The notes: generated by a model not told the origin, from the sequence alone. A stretch of 64,000 nucleotides of DNA from JABDIP01 sp965250245 (GCA_965250245.1 OZ252296.1:2728001-2792000); one strand, 5' to 3'. Numbered from the stretch's first letter, positions 34,960-45,421 are shown. Translations and numbers: made by a program.

Positions 34960-35418
34960 CTATTCCGGGAAGGCCGCGTGGACGACCTTGTCGCCGGGCC
35001 GGATGCCGAGCATGTCCGAGAGCCCGCCATTGATCTCCAGCACCGCGCGGACCGGCCCGTCCGACGGCACCGACTCCTCCGACAGCGGCACGGTGCGTTC
35101 GCCGATATTGACGATGCGGCCGTCGCCGCCGACGAACAGCATGTCCAGCGAGATCAGGGTGTTCCGCATCCAGAACGAGACCGGGCGCTCCGGCTCGAAG
35201 ACGAACAGCATGCCGGCATCGGCCGCCATCTCCTCGCGATGCATCAGGCCCTGGGCCTGCTGCTCCGGCGTCAGGGCCAGCTCCACGTCGAAGCGGTAGC
35301 GGGCACCGGACGCGGTCTCGATCCACAGCTCGGAGGTCTCCTGCGCCCAGGCCGGCGGCAGGGCCAACAGCAGGCCGAGAAGGAGGATCGGGACGGCTCT
35401 TGCGACGGATGCTCTCAT
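34960..35418 (-). CDS. DUF192 family exported protein
   Basis: Protein of 152 residues with a signal peptide (VPILLLGLLLALPPAWAQ). The DUF192 domain includes ELALTPEQQAQGLMHREEM, GMLFVFEPERPVSFWMRNT (the conserved FWMKNT-like motif) and SLDMLFVGGDGRI. The family is periplasmic or secreted with no proven biochemistry. The start at 35418 is chosen over 35430 for a compact signal. It precedes the PEP-mutase-like gene by 6 bases. Confidence 0.85.
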   Translation of the reverse strand: MRASVARAVPILLLGLLLALPPAWAQETSELWIETASGARYRFDVELALTPEQQAQGLMHREEMAADAGMLFVFEPERPVSFWMRNTLISLDMLFVGGDGRIVNIGERTVPLSEESVPSDGPVRAVLEINGGLSDMLGIRPGDKVVHAAFPE

Positions 35419-35530
35419 GGCGCCGGACACGCTCTCATCGATGGACCGCGCGCACTATACAGCAGCGATCGTGACGGCAAGGCGGCCGCGTTGCTCCATG
35501 CCTGAAACTTTGCAGTGCATTCGCCCAATC

Positions 35531-35638
35531 GCGTCGTCCCCGGGCTTGACCCGGGGACCCATTCGACCGGTCGCACAGATCGTCGCTGGTCAGTGGCGGT
35601 GGCCCGGTGGGTCCCCGGGTCAAGCCCGGGGACGACGC
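35531..35638. repeat. Dispersed palindromic repeat (family D)
   Basis: Two 31-base arms, GCGTCGTCCCCGGGC through GGACCCA and its exact complement, are separated by 46 bases. It occupies the gap between gltS and the DUF192 gene (35419-35712), which contains no supported gene. Similar GTCCCCGGG...CCCGGGGAC elements recur in alphaproteobacterial intergenic DNA. Confidence 0.8.
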
Positions 35639-35712
35639 GGAGGAAAGACGGGATTGTAGGACGCCAGTTCCAGACGAAAGGCCGACGACGCGATACCGCA
35701 CGAAAGCCGGCC

Positions 35713-36930
35713 CTAACCCAGGCTGAGCGCCGTCTGGATGACCAGCGCGTTGGTGATGTCCACGAAGAAGGCGGAGACCAGGGGCAGGATGATGAAGGCG
35801 GTCGGGGCCGGCCCATGGGTCTTGGTCACCGCGGTCATGTTGGCGATGGCGGTCGGCGTGGCGCCGAGCGCGAAGCCGCCGAACCCGGCGCTCAGCACCG
35901 CCGCCTGGTAGTCCCGCCCCATCAGCGGGAACAGCAGCAGCAGGATGAAGACGACGGCCGCGACGGTCTGCAGCGCCAGGATGCCGAGCAACGGGCCGGC
36001 CAGCCCGGCGATGGTCCATAGCTGCATGCTCATCAGCGACATCGCCAGGAAGATGCTGAGCGAATAGTCGGACACGATGGCCAATGCCCGGGTCCGGGCC
36101 GGCCAGCGCATCCTGGGAAAGAAGACCGGGATGGTGTTGGACATGATGATCGCAACCAGCAGGCAGGTGACGAACAGAGGCAGCTTCAGTCCCGCCTCCT
36201 CGACCGCCTCGTTGGCGGCGAAACCGATGATGATCGCCACATGCAGGGTCAGGAAGACCGACATGATGCTGACGTGGTTGATCGTCTCCGTCTTCTCGCG
36301 CTCATGGGAGATGCCGACCACCGGCCCATCCTCCGGCGGTCCGGTCAGGTCGTGCCGGCTCAGCAGCAACTTGGCGATCGGGCCACCGATCAGGCTGGCG
36401 ACCACCAGGCCCAGGGTCGCGGCGGCGATGCCGATCTCCATGGCGTTGGCGACGCCGTGATCGGCGGCGATCTCCGGCGCCCAGGCGATCGCCGTGCCGT
36501 GGCCGCCGATCAGCGAGGCGGAGCCGACCAGAACGCCGACCGGCGCCGGCAGGCCGAACAGGCTGGCGGCACCGATTCCGACCGCCGTCTGGATGACGAT
36601 GAAGGCCAGGGTCAGGCCGAGCAGGATGCCAAGCGGCCGGCCGCCCTCGATCAGGTCGGAGAGCCGCGCATTGAGCCCGATCGCGGTGAAGAAATAGACC
36701 AGCAGCACATCGCGGGTCTCCAGGTCGAAGCTGATGTCCAGCCCGGTGAACTGGTGCAGGACGAACACGACGACGGCCGCGATCAGGCCGCCGGTCACCG
36801 GCTCGGGGATGTTGTAGTCGCGCAGCAGCCGGATGCGGCCGTTCAGGTGCATGCCGGCGAAAAAGACCACGATGCCGATCGTATAGGCGATGAAGTCCGG
36901 TATCAGGACGTCGCCCGTTTCCCCCGCCAT
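35713..36930 (-). CDS. gltS: Sodium/glutamate symporter
   Basis: Inner-membrane secondary transporter, 405 residues, close to E. coli GltS (401). About ten membrane helices are visible. The family pore motif GGHGTAIAWAPE and the second-half GFGGFALGATPTAIANM are both present; these Gly-rich loops occur in the two inverted halves. It imports L-glutamate with sodium. It stands alone; the family D repeat is downstream and the HDAC gene upstream on the same strand. Confidence 0.92.
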   Translation of the reverse strand: MAGETGDVLIPDFIAYTIGIVVFFAGMHLNGRIRLLRDYNIPEPVTGGLIAAVVVFVLHQFTGLDISFDLETRDVLLVYFFTAIGLNARLSDLIEGGRPLGILLGLTLAFIVIQTAVGIGAASLFGLPAPVGVLVGSASLIGGHGTAIAWAPEIAADHGVANAMEIGIAAATLGLVVASLIGGPIAKLLLSRHDLTGPPEDGPVVGISHEREKTETINHVSIMSVFLTLHVAIIIGFAANEAVEEAGLKLPLFVTCLLVAIIMSNTIPVFFPRMRWPARTRALAIVSDYSLSIFLAMSLMSMQLWTIAGLAGPLLGILALQTVAAVVFILLLLFPLMGRDYQAAVLSAGFGGFALGATPTAIANMTAVTKTHGPAPTAFIILPLVSAFFVDITNALVIQTALSLG

Positions 36931-37007
36931 GGCAGGCCGCTCCCCACGTGTCGAACCGCCCGTACCTCCGACCTCCCAGGCGCGATGTCAATCGGCAATC
37001 GGCCCAA

Positions 37008-38111
37008 CTAAGGGGCCAAGGCGGCCTCGACGATTTCCAGAACCGCCTCGCGCACCGGGCCGGGCCGGGGCCGGTCCGCGATGGTGGTCAGCCATTCCGT
37101 GGGCGGGTTCTTGCCGGCCTCGCGATGCCAGGTCAGCGCCCGCAGGACCGGCTCGGCCGCCGGTGCCGCCTCCGGCGGGTCGATGCCGTTGAGCGTCGCC
37201 CACACGCCGGCCCAGCAGCGTCCGACGGTCCACGGGTTGTAGCCGCCACCGCCCAGCACCAGAGTGCGCGGCGCCAGCTCAGGCATCGCCTGAACGACTC
37301 GCCACAATGCCCTGTTTGATAAAGACAACCGGCTGAGCGGATCATCGGCCAGCGCATCGGCTCCGCATTGCAGCACCACCGCCTCGGGCGCGAAGGCCCG
37401 GCCCAGCGGCACCAGCACCCGCTCCAGGATCACCTCCATCTCGGTATCGTTGAGGCCGTCGGGCACCGGCAGGTTGCGCGCCATGCCGCCGGCCCGGTCA
37501 TCGGCGGCGCCGGTGAAGGGCCAGCGCGCGCCTTCATGCACGGAGACGGTCAACACCCGGTCGTCGTCGGCGAAGGCGTCCTGCACCCCGTCGCCGTGAT
37601 GGGCGTCCACATCGACGTAGTAGATGCGCTCAAGGCCGCGATCCAGCATCGCCAGGATGCCCAGCACCGGATCGTTGAAGTAGCAGAAGCCGCTGGCCCG
37701 GTCCGGCCGCCCGTGATGGGTGCCGCCGGCCGGGCTGTAGACGATGCCGCCCTCGGCCAGCAGCTCGGCCGCCAGGATCGAGGCCCCGGCCGCCGTCGCC
37801 GGCCGGCGGAAGATCTCCGGGAAGATCGGATTGTCGATCTTGCCCAAGTGGTAGCGCGCCCGCCGCTCCGCATCCAGCCGCTGGTCCCGTTCTGCGTCCT
37901 GCAGCGCGCGGATGTAATCCGGGTCGTGGAACCGCGCGAGCTGCTCCGGCGTCGCCATCGGGTTTTCGACATATTGGCCGTCCGGCAGCCACCCCATCGC
38001 CCGTGCCAGATCCATCGCCGTCGACACCCGCGGGATCGCCAGCGGGTGCTTCCGGCCGTAGCTCGAGTGGCGGTAGATCTGGCCACCGATGAAGAGCGGT
38101 TTCGAACCCAT
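37008..38111 (-). CDS. Histone deacetylase family protein
   Basis: Zinc-dependent deacetylase of the arginase/HDAC superfamily, 367 residues. Motifs: GGTHHGRPDRASGFCYFND (active-site His pair), YVDVDAHHGDGVQDAF (metal Asp and His), TVSVHEG and the C-terminal LGGGGYNPWTVGRCW. Bacterial relatives include AcuC-type and acetylpolyamine amidohydrolases, so the substrate could be an acetylated protein or polyamine. It is a single gene with its own likely promoter at 38112-38231. Assignment to superfamily is firm, substrate is not. Confidence 0.88.
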   Translation of the reverse strand: MGSKPLFIGGQIYRHSSYGRKHPLAIPRVSTAMDLARAMGWLPDGQYVENPMATPEQLARFHDPDYIRALQDAERDQRLDAERRARYHLGKIDNPIFPEIFRRPATAAGASILAAELLAEGGIVYSPAGGTHHGRPDRASGFCYFNDPVLGILAMLDRGLERIYYVDVDAHHGDGVQDAFADDDRVLTVSVHEGARWPFTGAADDRAGGMARNLPVPDGLNDTEMEVILERVLVPLGRAFAPEAVVLQCGADALADDPLSRLSLSNRALWRVVQAMPELAPRTLVLGGGGYNPWTVGRCWAGVWATLNGIDPPEAAPAAEPVLRALTWHREAGKNPPTEWLTTIADRPRPGPVREAVLEIVEAALAP

Positions 38112-38231
38112 GGCGGGGAGCTAAAGCCCGGCGTCGACTCCGTCAACAGTCGCTATGGCGCGCCACACACCCGATAGGGCAATCCGTCTGAGCGACAGGT
38201 CGCGCGCATGCGGTAACTGCGCGTTCATCGG

Positions 38232-40103
38232 CTATGGCGATCGATATCGCTGGCAGGCCGCCGGGTCCGGCTCCGCACCGGCGGTCCGAAGGACCCGTTC
38301 GGCATCCGGCTGCTCCATGAGGACGGCGAAATCGATCGCCGTGCAGCCGAGGCTGTTTCTCTTCGATACGGGTACGCCGTATTCCTCGATCAGGGCCGCC
38401 AAGACCTCCGAGCGGCCATACTGGGCCGCGATCATGAGCGGCGTTCGACCTCCGAAATCATAGAACCCTCGAAGCTCCTCCTCCGGCCGGTCGACGGGAT
38501 TCCCTGCGGCGGCGAAGAGGTGCACCAGCTCGACAAAGCCAAGCCGTGCCGCGGTCTCCAGATAGGTTTCCCGAACGGCATCGCCGCCGCCGCCGTGCGA
38601 CCGACCTGTATCCGCCCCGCTGTCGATCAGGAACCGGACCAGCTCCAGGTTTCCGTTTTCAACCGCATGACCCAGGGTCGTAAGAGTGCCGTCGCCTTCA
38701 TCGAAATGGGTGGCATTCACGTCCGCGCCGGCCTCAAGGAGAATCCGGAGCAGATCGACGCGGCCGTCCCGGACCGCCAAGTGAATTGGCTTGGCATTGT
38801 CTCCTCGGAGCGGGCTGTACTCGCTCTTATCCGGATCGGCGCCCTCCGCCAGCAAAAGGCGGACCAGGTCCGCGCTCCCTTGCTCGACGGCCACCACGAG
38901 CGGGTACAGCCCGGTCCCGGCGGCCCGGTCCGGATGGGCACCGCGGTCCAATAGCTCCTGAACAATCGCCCTCTCTCCGACGGCGATGGCCTGGTTCAGG
39001 GTCGTTTGGGGCCATCGGTTCTCCGCCGCATAGGTCGCATGCATGTCCGCGCCAGCTTCGAGGAGTGTCCTGACAAGTTCCGGATTCCCAGTGGCCACGG
39101 CGACATGGATCGGCCTGAGGCCGGACCCAAGCTCAAGTCGCGTTGGCTCCCGGCCGTAGATGCTCTCGAACCGCGTGGCCCAGCGATCGTCAAACCGGAT
39201 TTCACCCGCGTTGGGATCGGCACCGGCTGCCAGAAGCAGGCGGACCGTGCGCAGGTCGGCAAATTCGACGGCGGCGATGAGGGCGGTGAGGCCCGCCGTG
39301 TTTGCCTGGTCGACGTCGGTGCCCAGCCGCAGCAGCTGCGCGACAATCTCTGCGTGACCGAACCGGGCGGCGGCGATCGCCGGCGGGAGGAAATCGCCCG
39401 AGGCGCGGTTGTCGAGAAGGCGGGTGTCGAACCCGGGACCACTATCCGGCGATCCCGCTTCGAACTCGGAAATCAGCCCGTGGAGCCCGATCAACTCGTC
39501 TCTCTCGCCCGGTATCGACGCGTCGGCCAGCGCCCGCACGATGGCGCCGTTTCCGCCGATCGCGGCCATCGTCATGGCGTTTCCGCAATGGTCTTCCATG
39601 CAGGCGGGCCCGCCTGGCCGCGCGCCATGATCCATCAGCAGCGACGCCGCGACGTGGCTGCCATGCAGCGCGGCGAAGCTGAGCGGTGTATGGAACGACG
39701 ACGCGTCAGTCTGGCGCGCAAGGTCGATCTCCGCCCCGGCGTCGATCAGGGTGGCCAATATCGCCTCGTTGTCGGTCAGCGCTGCCTCGAACAGCGGCGG
39801 CAGGCGGCCTTCCTGCTCCAGCGGCTCGAGGTCGCCATGGCGGTAGGCGTTCGGATCGGCACCCTCAGACAGAAGCCTGTCCACCGCCCGCATATCCTGC
39901 TGCCGGATCGCCATCACCAGCAACATGTCAGCCGACTGTTCCACCGCACCGGCCGGCGTCGTCGGCGCGCCGGTAATCATCGCCTTGCCGGCTCGGCCCG
40001 GCTCATTGGCGCCGGACGCGGTGCCGAGGCACAGCGAAACGCCGATCACAAGGAGGATCGCGGAAGGCTTGGTCGGCAAGCGCCTCTCGGCACGCCACGG
40101 CAT
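38232..40103 (-). CDS. Exported ankyrin-repeat protein
   Basis: Protein of 623 residues with a likely signal peptide (AILLVIGVSLCLGTASG, cleavage about residue 32). It carries about ten or more ankyrin-type repeats of the form ALIAAVEFADLRTVRLLLAAGADPN from residue 60 to the end, with insertions between repeats. Ankyrin proteins mediate protein contacts; no catalytic domain is attached. The start at 40103 is set by GAGGAG upstream. It is divergent from the gene at 40345 and not linked to a secretion system here. Confidence 0.85.
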   Translation of the reverse strand: MPWRAERRLPTKPSAILLVIGVSLCLGTASGANEPGRAGKAMITGAPTTPAGAVEQSADMLLVMAIRQQDMRAVDRLLSEGADPNAYRHGDLEPLEQEGRLPPLFEAALTDNEAILATLIDAGAEIDLARQTDASSFHTPLSFAALHGSHVAASLLMDHGARPGGPACMEDHCGNAMTMAAIGGNGAIVRALADASIPGERDELIGLHGLISEFEAGSPDSGPGFDTRLLDNRASGDFLPPAIAAARFGHAEIVAQLLRLGTDVDQANTAGLTALIAAVEFADLRTVRLLLAAGADPNAGEIRFDDRWATRFESIYGREPTRLELGSGLRPIHVAVATGNPELVRTLLEAGADMHATYAAENRWPQTTLNQAIAVGERAIVQELLDRGAHPDRAAGTGLYPLVVAVEQGSADLVRLLLAEGADPDKSEYSPLRGDNAKPIHLAVRDGRVDLLRILLEAGADVNATHFDEGDGTLTTLGHAVENGNLELVRFLIDSGADTGRSHGGGGDAVRETYLETAARLGFVELVHLFAAAGNPVDRPEEELRGFYDFGGRTPLMIAAQYGRSEVLAALIEEYGVPVSKRNSLGCTAIDFAVLMEQPDAERVLRTAGAEPDPAACQRYRSP

Positions 40104-40344
40104 GGCAGGCTCCTCGGTCCGGCGTCGGGGCAGGACGCGCCCATCACGCCACCGAAACCTTGACATCGGGTTGAAGGGGACCTGCACCGATGACAGCTGA
40201 GGTTGTGTCGCGGACCCGTCGTCGCCACCGGTCCCATCCCGGCAACGCCGTCGACGGCCGGTGAGATTGCCCTCTTTCCCCCTTCGGATAATGCTGCCAG
40301 ACTCCGGCTCGGGAAAATCGTTTAACCGGGGAGGATCGGCGGCC

Positions 40345-41319
40345 GTGAAGCGACTGGACGAGAAGCTGGAGAAGGTCCGCAACGGGACCTACACGCCCAA
40401 GGATTTCATCATTGCCGACGCCAAGGACGGTGATATGGGCTTCGGGCTCACCGCTCCGGGGCCGCGGCGCGGCGGCGGGTTCAAGAGCCGGGCCGAATAC
40501 CTGCAGAATATGCGCGACATGGTGGCCAGCGACCTGGTCGACGTGATGCTGATGTCGGTGTCCTCCGCCGAGGTGCTGGTCGGGGACGGCACCATCGAAG
40601 GCACGCCGGTGACCGCTGCGGTGCGGCTGAACGACAGCACCGACATCTGGTCCCAGCGCCATGGCGACTACAAGGGCGGGCCGGCGCGGCCGTTCCGCAC
40701 CGCCGATCTGGATCGCGCGTCCGCCGTATCCGATCTCGGGCTCTACGCCATCACCTTCTGCAACGAGGTCGATCACGACCTGTCGACCCTGGAATCCTAC
40801 GCCCTGTTCCGCGAGGAACTGGCCGACAGCCCGATGCGGTATTTCCTGGAGGTGTTCAACCCGTCCTTCGACATCGGCCTGTCGGAGGAAGACCTGCCCT
40901 TCTACATCAACGACTGCATCGTCCGGACCCTGGCCGGCGTCGCCTCGGCCGACCGGCCGCTGTTCCTCAAGGCGGTCTACAACGGCCCGCGCGCGCTTGA
41001 GGAGCTGGCGGCCTATGACCCGGGCGGGCTGATCGTCGGCATCCTGGGCGGCGGCAAGGGCACGACGCGCGACACCTTCGAGCTGGTCCGGCAGGCCGAG
41101 AAATATGGCGGCCGGGTCGCGCTGTTCGGCCGCAAGATCAACCTGGCGGAATCGCCGACCGCCCTGGTGTCGCTGATGCGCCGGGTGGTCGAGGGCGACG
41201 TGTCGTCGGAGGAAGCGGTGAAGGCCTACCACGCCGAGCTGGAGGCCAAGGACATCGAGCCGGCACAGCCGCTGGAGTCGGATCTGGAGATCACCGAGGC
41301 GGTGTTGAAGGGGAACTGA
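40345..41319 (+). CDS. Aldolase-like (predicted TIM-barrel) protein
   Basis: Protein of 324 residues, GTG start at 40345 behind GGGGAGGATC. I do not recognise a precise family. The sequence looks like a TIM barrel: DLVDVMLMSVSSAEVLV, FEVFN-like strands (RYFLEVFNPSFDIGL) and a Gly-rich phosphate-type motif GILGGGKGTTRDTFELVR followed by RVALFGRKINLAES, as in class I sugar-phosphate aldolases. The gene is followed after 13 bases by a PfkB kinase, so a sugar kinase plus aldolase step is plausible. This remains an inference. Confidence 0.5.
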   Translation: MKRLDEKLEKVRNGTYTPKDFIIADAKDGDMGFGLTAPGPRRGGGFKSRAEYLQNMRDMVASDLVDVMLMSVSSAEVLVGDGTIEGTPVTAAVRLNDSTDIWSQRHGDYKGGPARPFRTADLDRASAVSDLGLYAITFCNEVDHDLSTLESYALFREELADSPMRYFLEVFNPSFDIGLSEEDLPFYINDCIVRTLAGVASADRPLFLKAVYNGPRALEELAAYDPGGLIVGILGGGKGTTRDTFELVRQAEKYGGRVALFGRKINLAESPTALVSLMRRVVEGDVSSEEAVKAYHAELEAKDIEPAQPLESDLEITEAVLKGN

Positions 41320-41332
41320 GGCCGGTCGTGCC

Positions 41333-42292
41333 ATGAGCGCCATCGACTGCGTCGTCTTCGGCGAGACCGGCGTCGACCTGATGGTCCAGCCGGTGCCGCA
41401 GGACAAGACGCTTGCCGAGTTGCGCCCGCATGTGGACGTGGACAGCATCCGCGCGACGACCGGCGGCAACGTGCCCAATGCCGGCATTGCCCTGGCGCGC
41501 CTGGGCCTGTCGGTCGCCGCCGCGACGATGATCGGCGAGGACGAATGGGGCGACCTTGTCCTGCGCCATCTGTCCGCCGAGGGCATCGACACGAGCCATG
41601 TGAGGCGCCTGCCCGACATCGGCACCAATGTCACCGCGGTCATGACCGACGGCGCCGGCACCCACACTTTCATCCACCAGTCCGGAGCGGCTCGCCGCAT
41701 CGACCGCGCCTTCGCCCTGGACTGCCTGGACCTGTTCGGCCGCGCCCGCTTCGCCCTGTTCGGGTACTACAACCTGATGCCGCACTATGAGAGCGACCTG
41801 CCGGAGATCCTGGCGGCAATCCGCGCGACCGGCTGCCGCACCGCCCTGGACACCGCCAATGGCGGCGGCGGCCTGCAGCCGCTCGACGCCATCCTGCCGC
41901 ATCTCGATGTCTACATCCCCAGCCTGGCCGAGGCCCGCAACCAGACTGGTAAGGACGACCCCGAGGCCATCCTGGACACCTATCGCGGATGCGGCACCAC
42001 CGCCCTGCTCGGCGTCACGATGGGCGAGTCCGGCGCCCTGCTCAGCCCGGCGCCCGGCGTGTTCATCGGCGTGCCGGCAGTGCCGCCGCCCGGCCCGGTC
42101 ATCGACACCACCGGCGCCGGCGACTGCTTCCTGGCCGGGCTGGTGACCGGCCTGATCCGCGACCTGCCGCTGCCGGAGGCCGCAGCCCTGGGTGCCGCAA
42201 CCGCCGCCTGCTCGGTCACCGGCCTGGGCGGCACCGCCGCGGTGGACGATTACGAGCGGACCCTTACACTGGCCCGGCAGCCATTGCCCTAG
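41333..42292 (+). CDS. PfkB family carbohydrate kinase
   Basis: Sugar kinase of the ribokinase/PfkB family, 319 residues. GGNVPNAGIALARLG is the family N-terminal signature, and DTTGAGDCFLAGL carries the catalytic Asp and anion hole. The ATP site is in VTMGESGALL. Fructose, 2-keto-3-deoxygluconate, ribose or an inositol intermediate are all possible substrates. It is co-transcribed with the aldolase-like gene and followed by mbfA after 63 bases. Confidence 0.9.
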   Translation: MSAIDCVVFGETGVDLMVQPVPQDKTLAELRPHVDVDSIRATTGGNVPNAGIALARLGLSVAAATMIGEDEWGDLVLRHLSAEGIDTSHVRRLPDIGTNVTAVMTDGAGTHTFIHQSGAARRIDRAFALDCLDLFGRARFALFGYYNLMPHYESDLPEILAAIRATGCRTALDTANGGGGLQPLDAILPHLDVYIPSLAEARNQTGKDDPEAILDTYRGCGTTALLGVTMGESGALLSPAPGVFIGVPAVPPPGPVIDTTGAGDCFLAGLVTGLIRDLPLPEAAALGAATAACSVTGLGGTAAVDDYERTLTLARQPLP

Positions 42293-42355
42293 CCCGCCGC
42301 GCGGCCTATGTCGCTGGGCCGATCGTCGCACTCCCGCAATCAGGACGCCGAGACC

Positions 42356-43333
<978 letters not shown>

Positions 43334-43363
43334 CGCGGCGGCGGACCGCTTCAGCGCAGGCTC

Positions 43364-44305
43364 CTACAGCGGAATCGGCCTGCGCGGGCGGCGGTCCAGC
43401 GGTTCCGCCACCCGTTCGACGACCGACCGGGCCTCCTCCCAGGACGACGCCTTGGCGAGCTCCTCCGCATAGGCCATGCGCCGCACCAGGTCCTGGATGG
43501 TGAAGAACCAGTACTGGGTCATCAGGGGATTGATGAACAGCTCGGATCCGAGCGTCCGGTCGGTCGCGTGGTAATCGCCGAACTCGCCGTTCAGCGCGCT
43601 CAGAATCGAGTTCAGGACAATGCTCTTCTGCGTTGATTGTCTTTGGTTCGCGTGCTCGACCAAGGCGGCCAGCGCTTCCGCCTCGGGCGATCCGGGCGTC
43701 AGCGAGACGGTGCCCAGATAGGCGCCGTCGCGGGTCAGCGTCGCGACGTTCTCCAGGAAGGCGTGGTGCGACACGCCGTGGAAATGGTCGATGCCGAAGC
43801 CGATCGACGCCAGCATGGCCGCGTCGCCCGCCACGGTGTCGGCGGCGACGATGGTCGAGGCGTCCTCGACCACCGTGCCCAGGCCGGGCTCGTCGCCGAA
43901 GAGGATGCTGTCCGTCCCGCCATCCACCAGCAGGATCAGATCGATGTCGTGGCTGTACAGGATGTGCTCCAGGCCGGGCGCCAGCGCCGCCGGCCCGGTG
44001 CGCTCGAAGCCGTAGACCGGCATGGGCGTATTCCGTGCCAGGAGCCATTCCGACAGCCAGCGCTCCGGGAAATAGGGCAGCAAATGGGACTGCTTGTCGA
44101 TCCGCCACAGCGACGGCAGCACCCGCTCGGCCCCGCTCATGGTGAGGGCGGTGAAGGACAGGTTCGCCAGCACGACACCCTTGCCCTGCTCCGCCAGCCG
44201 CATCGCGATCGGCACGCCGCAATAGACGTCGAACCCGCCGCCGCAGCCCAGGATCAGGACATTGGCGGCGGCGTCCAGCCGGTCCAGGGCGGGGACCGTG
44301 ACCAT
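43364..44305 (-). CDS. DUF1152 family protein
   Basis: Protein of 313 residues. It matches the DUF1152 pattern: VLILGCGGGFDVYCGVPIA near the N-terminus (a Rossmann-like Gly-rich motif), ILLVDGGTDSILFGDEPGLG in the middle, and a helical C-terminus. The function of the family is not established; the fold suggests nucleotide or cofactor binding. It lies 9 bases after the VOC-cupin gene and shares its strand, so the two probably act together. It is convergent with mbfA. Confidence 0.75.
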   Translation of the reverse strand: MVTVPALDRLDAAANVLILGCGGGFDVYCGVPIAMRLAEQGKGVVLANLSFTALTMSGAERVLPSLWRIDKQSHLLPYFPERWLSEWLLARNTPMPVYGFERTGPAALAPGLEHILYSHDIDLILLVDGGTDSILFGDEPGLGTVVEDASTIVAADTVAGDAAMLASIGFGIDHFHGVSHHAFLENVATLTRDGAYLGTVSLTPGSPEAEALAALVEHANQRQSTQKSIVLNSILSALNGEFGDYHATDRTLGSELFINPLMTQYWFFTIQDLVRRMAYAEELAKASSWEEARSVVERVAEPLDRRPRRPIPL

Positions 44306-44314
44306 ATCCAGAGC

Positions 44315-45421
44315 CTACCCGACCAGCCGGTAGTCGGCCGGAAGAGCCACCTCCAACACCTCCAGATCGTCGGAGCAGCCCGTCAGCCCGAAGGACACGC
44401 CTTCGGGGATCACATAGGAATCACCCGCCGTCAGGGCGTGGCGTCCCTGCCCGTCGACATCCAGCGTCGCCGCACCCTCCAGCACGAATGTGAAGACGAA
44501 CTCCGCCTCGTGCGCGTGCATCGGCAAATCTTCGGTGCCGCCAAAGCGCAGCACTTGGGCGCCGGCAAGGCCGTCGGTGGCGGCGGCGATGCCGATGTCG
44601 CGGGCCTCGATGCCGTCGAAGCGCCAGGGACGCCAGGTCGCCTGGTCTAGGCGATGGCGCACGAAACGTTGGCCGCCGAAGTCGCGGTCGGGCCGCAGCT
44701 CGGCATTGGGCAGGTCGAGATCGTGGTCGATGCAGGTCATGTGGTCGGCCGGGCAGCCGATCTCGATCACCTCCAGCCCGGCGGAGCTTTCCACCACCCG
44801 GTGGCGGATCTCCGGCGGCTGCAGCACACAATCCCCGGCCGACATGCGGAACAGCGGGCCCTGGTCCTCGTAGAGCAGATCGACCCAGCCGCGATAGCAG
44901 TAGATCATCTGGAAGCGGACCTTGTGGAAATGCACCATGTCCGGCACCGGCCCGCCGTCGGGGATGCGGATATGCGAGGCGATGAAGCGGCCGCCCTGGC
45001 GGTCCGGGATCAGGTCGCGATAGCCCATGCCGGCGCGCCCGACACCCCACTCCCCGGCGCCGCCGGCCAGCGCGTTGATCACCAGGGATTGCTTGACGGG
45101 CGGCAGGTCGAGCGGCGGGTCCGTGGCAACGATGTCGACGACCGTGCCGTTGGGCGCGGTCAGGCGGGTCTCGCCGCCCGCCACCGCCGACGGGTCAGCG
45201 GCACCCAGGCGCAGGACGCCCGGCGCCCCCGTCCCGCCCCGCTCCAGGCGCAGCCGCAGCCCATGGCCCGACAGGACGGCCACGGCCGGGTCGTCGGCGG
45301 GAAAGATCGCGTCCAGGCGGAAGCCGAGCCGGTCCTTGAAGAATGGCAGCGTCTCGGTCAGGTCCTGGCAGGGCAGGACAACCTCCGCCGCTTCGATTCC
45401 GGTTGGTGCGGGCTCCGCCAT
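44315..45421 (-). CDS. VOC-cupin-cupin fusion protein
   Basis: Protein of 368 residues in three parts. Residues 1-105 form a glyoxalase/VOC half (EVVLPCQDLTETLPFFKDRLG). Residues about 160-225 form a cupin with PDMVHFHKVRFQMIYCYRG and His207. Residues about 285-365 form a second cupin (MHAHEAEFVFTFVLEG, AGDSYVIPEGVSF). Single VOC or cupin proteins are common, but this three-domain order is unusual. The first cupin has His164 and His166 plus His207 as likely metal ligands. A small-molecule dioxygenase or isomerase role is possible but unproven. Confidence 0.7.
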   Translation of the reverse strand: MAEPAPTGIEAAEVVLPCQDLTETLPFFKDRLGFRLDAIFPADDPAVAVLSGHGLRLRLERGGTGAPGVLRLGAADPSAVAGGETRLTAPNGTVVDIVATDPPLDLPPVKQSLVINALAGGAGEWGVGRAGMGYRDLIPDRQGGRFIASHIRIPDGGPVPDMVHFHKVRFQMIYCYRGWVDLLYEDQGPLFRMSAGDCVLQPPEIRHRVVESSAGLEVIEIGCPADHMTCIDHDLDLPNAELRPDRDFGGQRFVRHRLDQATWRPWRFDGIEARDIGIAAATDGLAGAQVLRFGGTEDLPMHAHEAEFVFTFVLEGAATLDVDGQGRHALTAGDSYVIPEGVSFGLTGCSDDLEVLEVALPADYRLVG

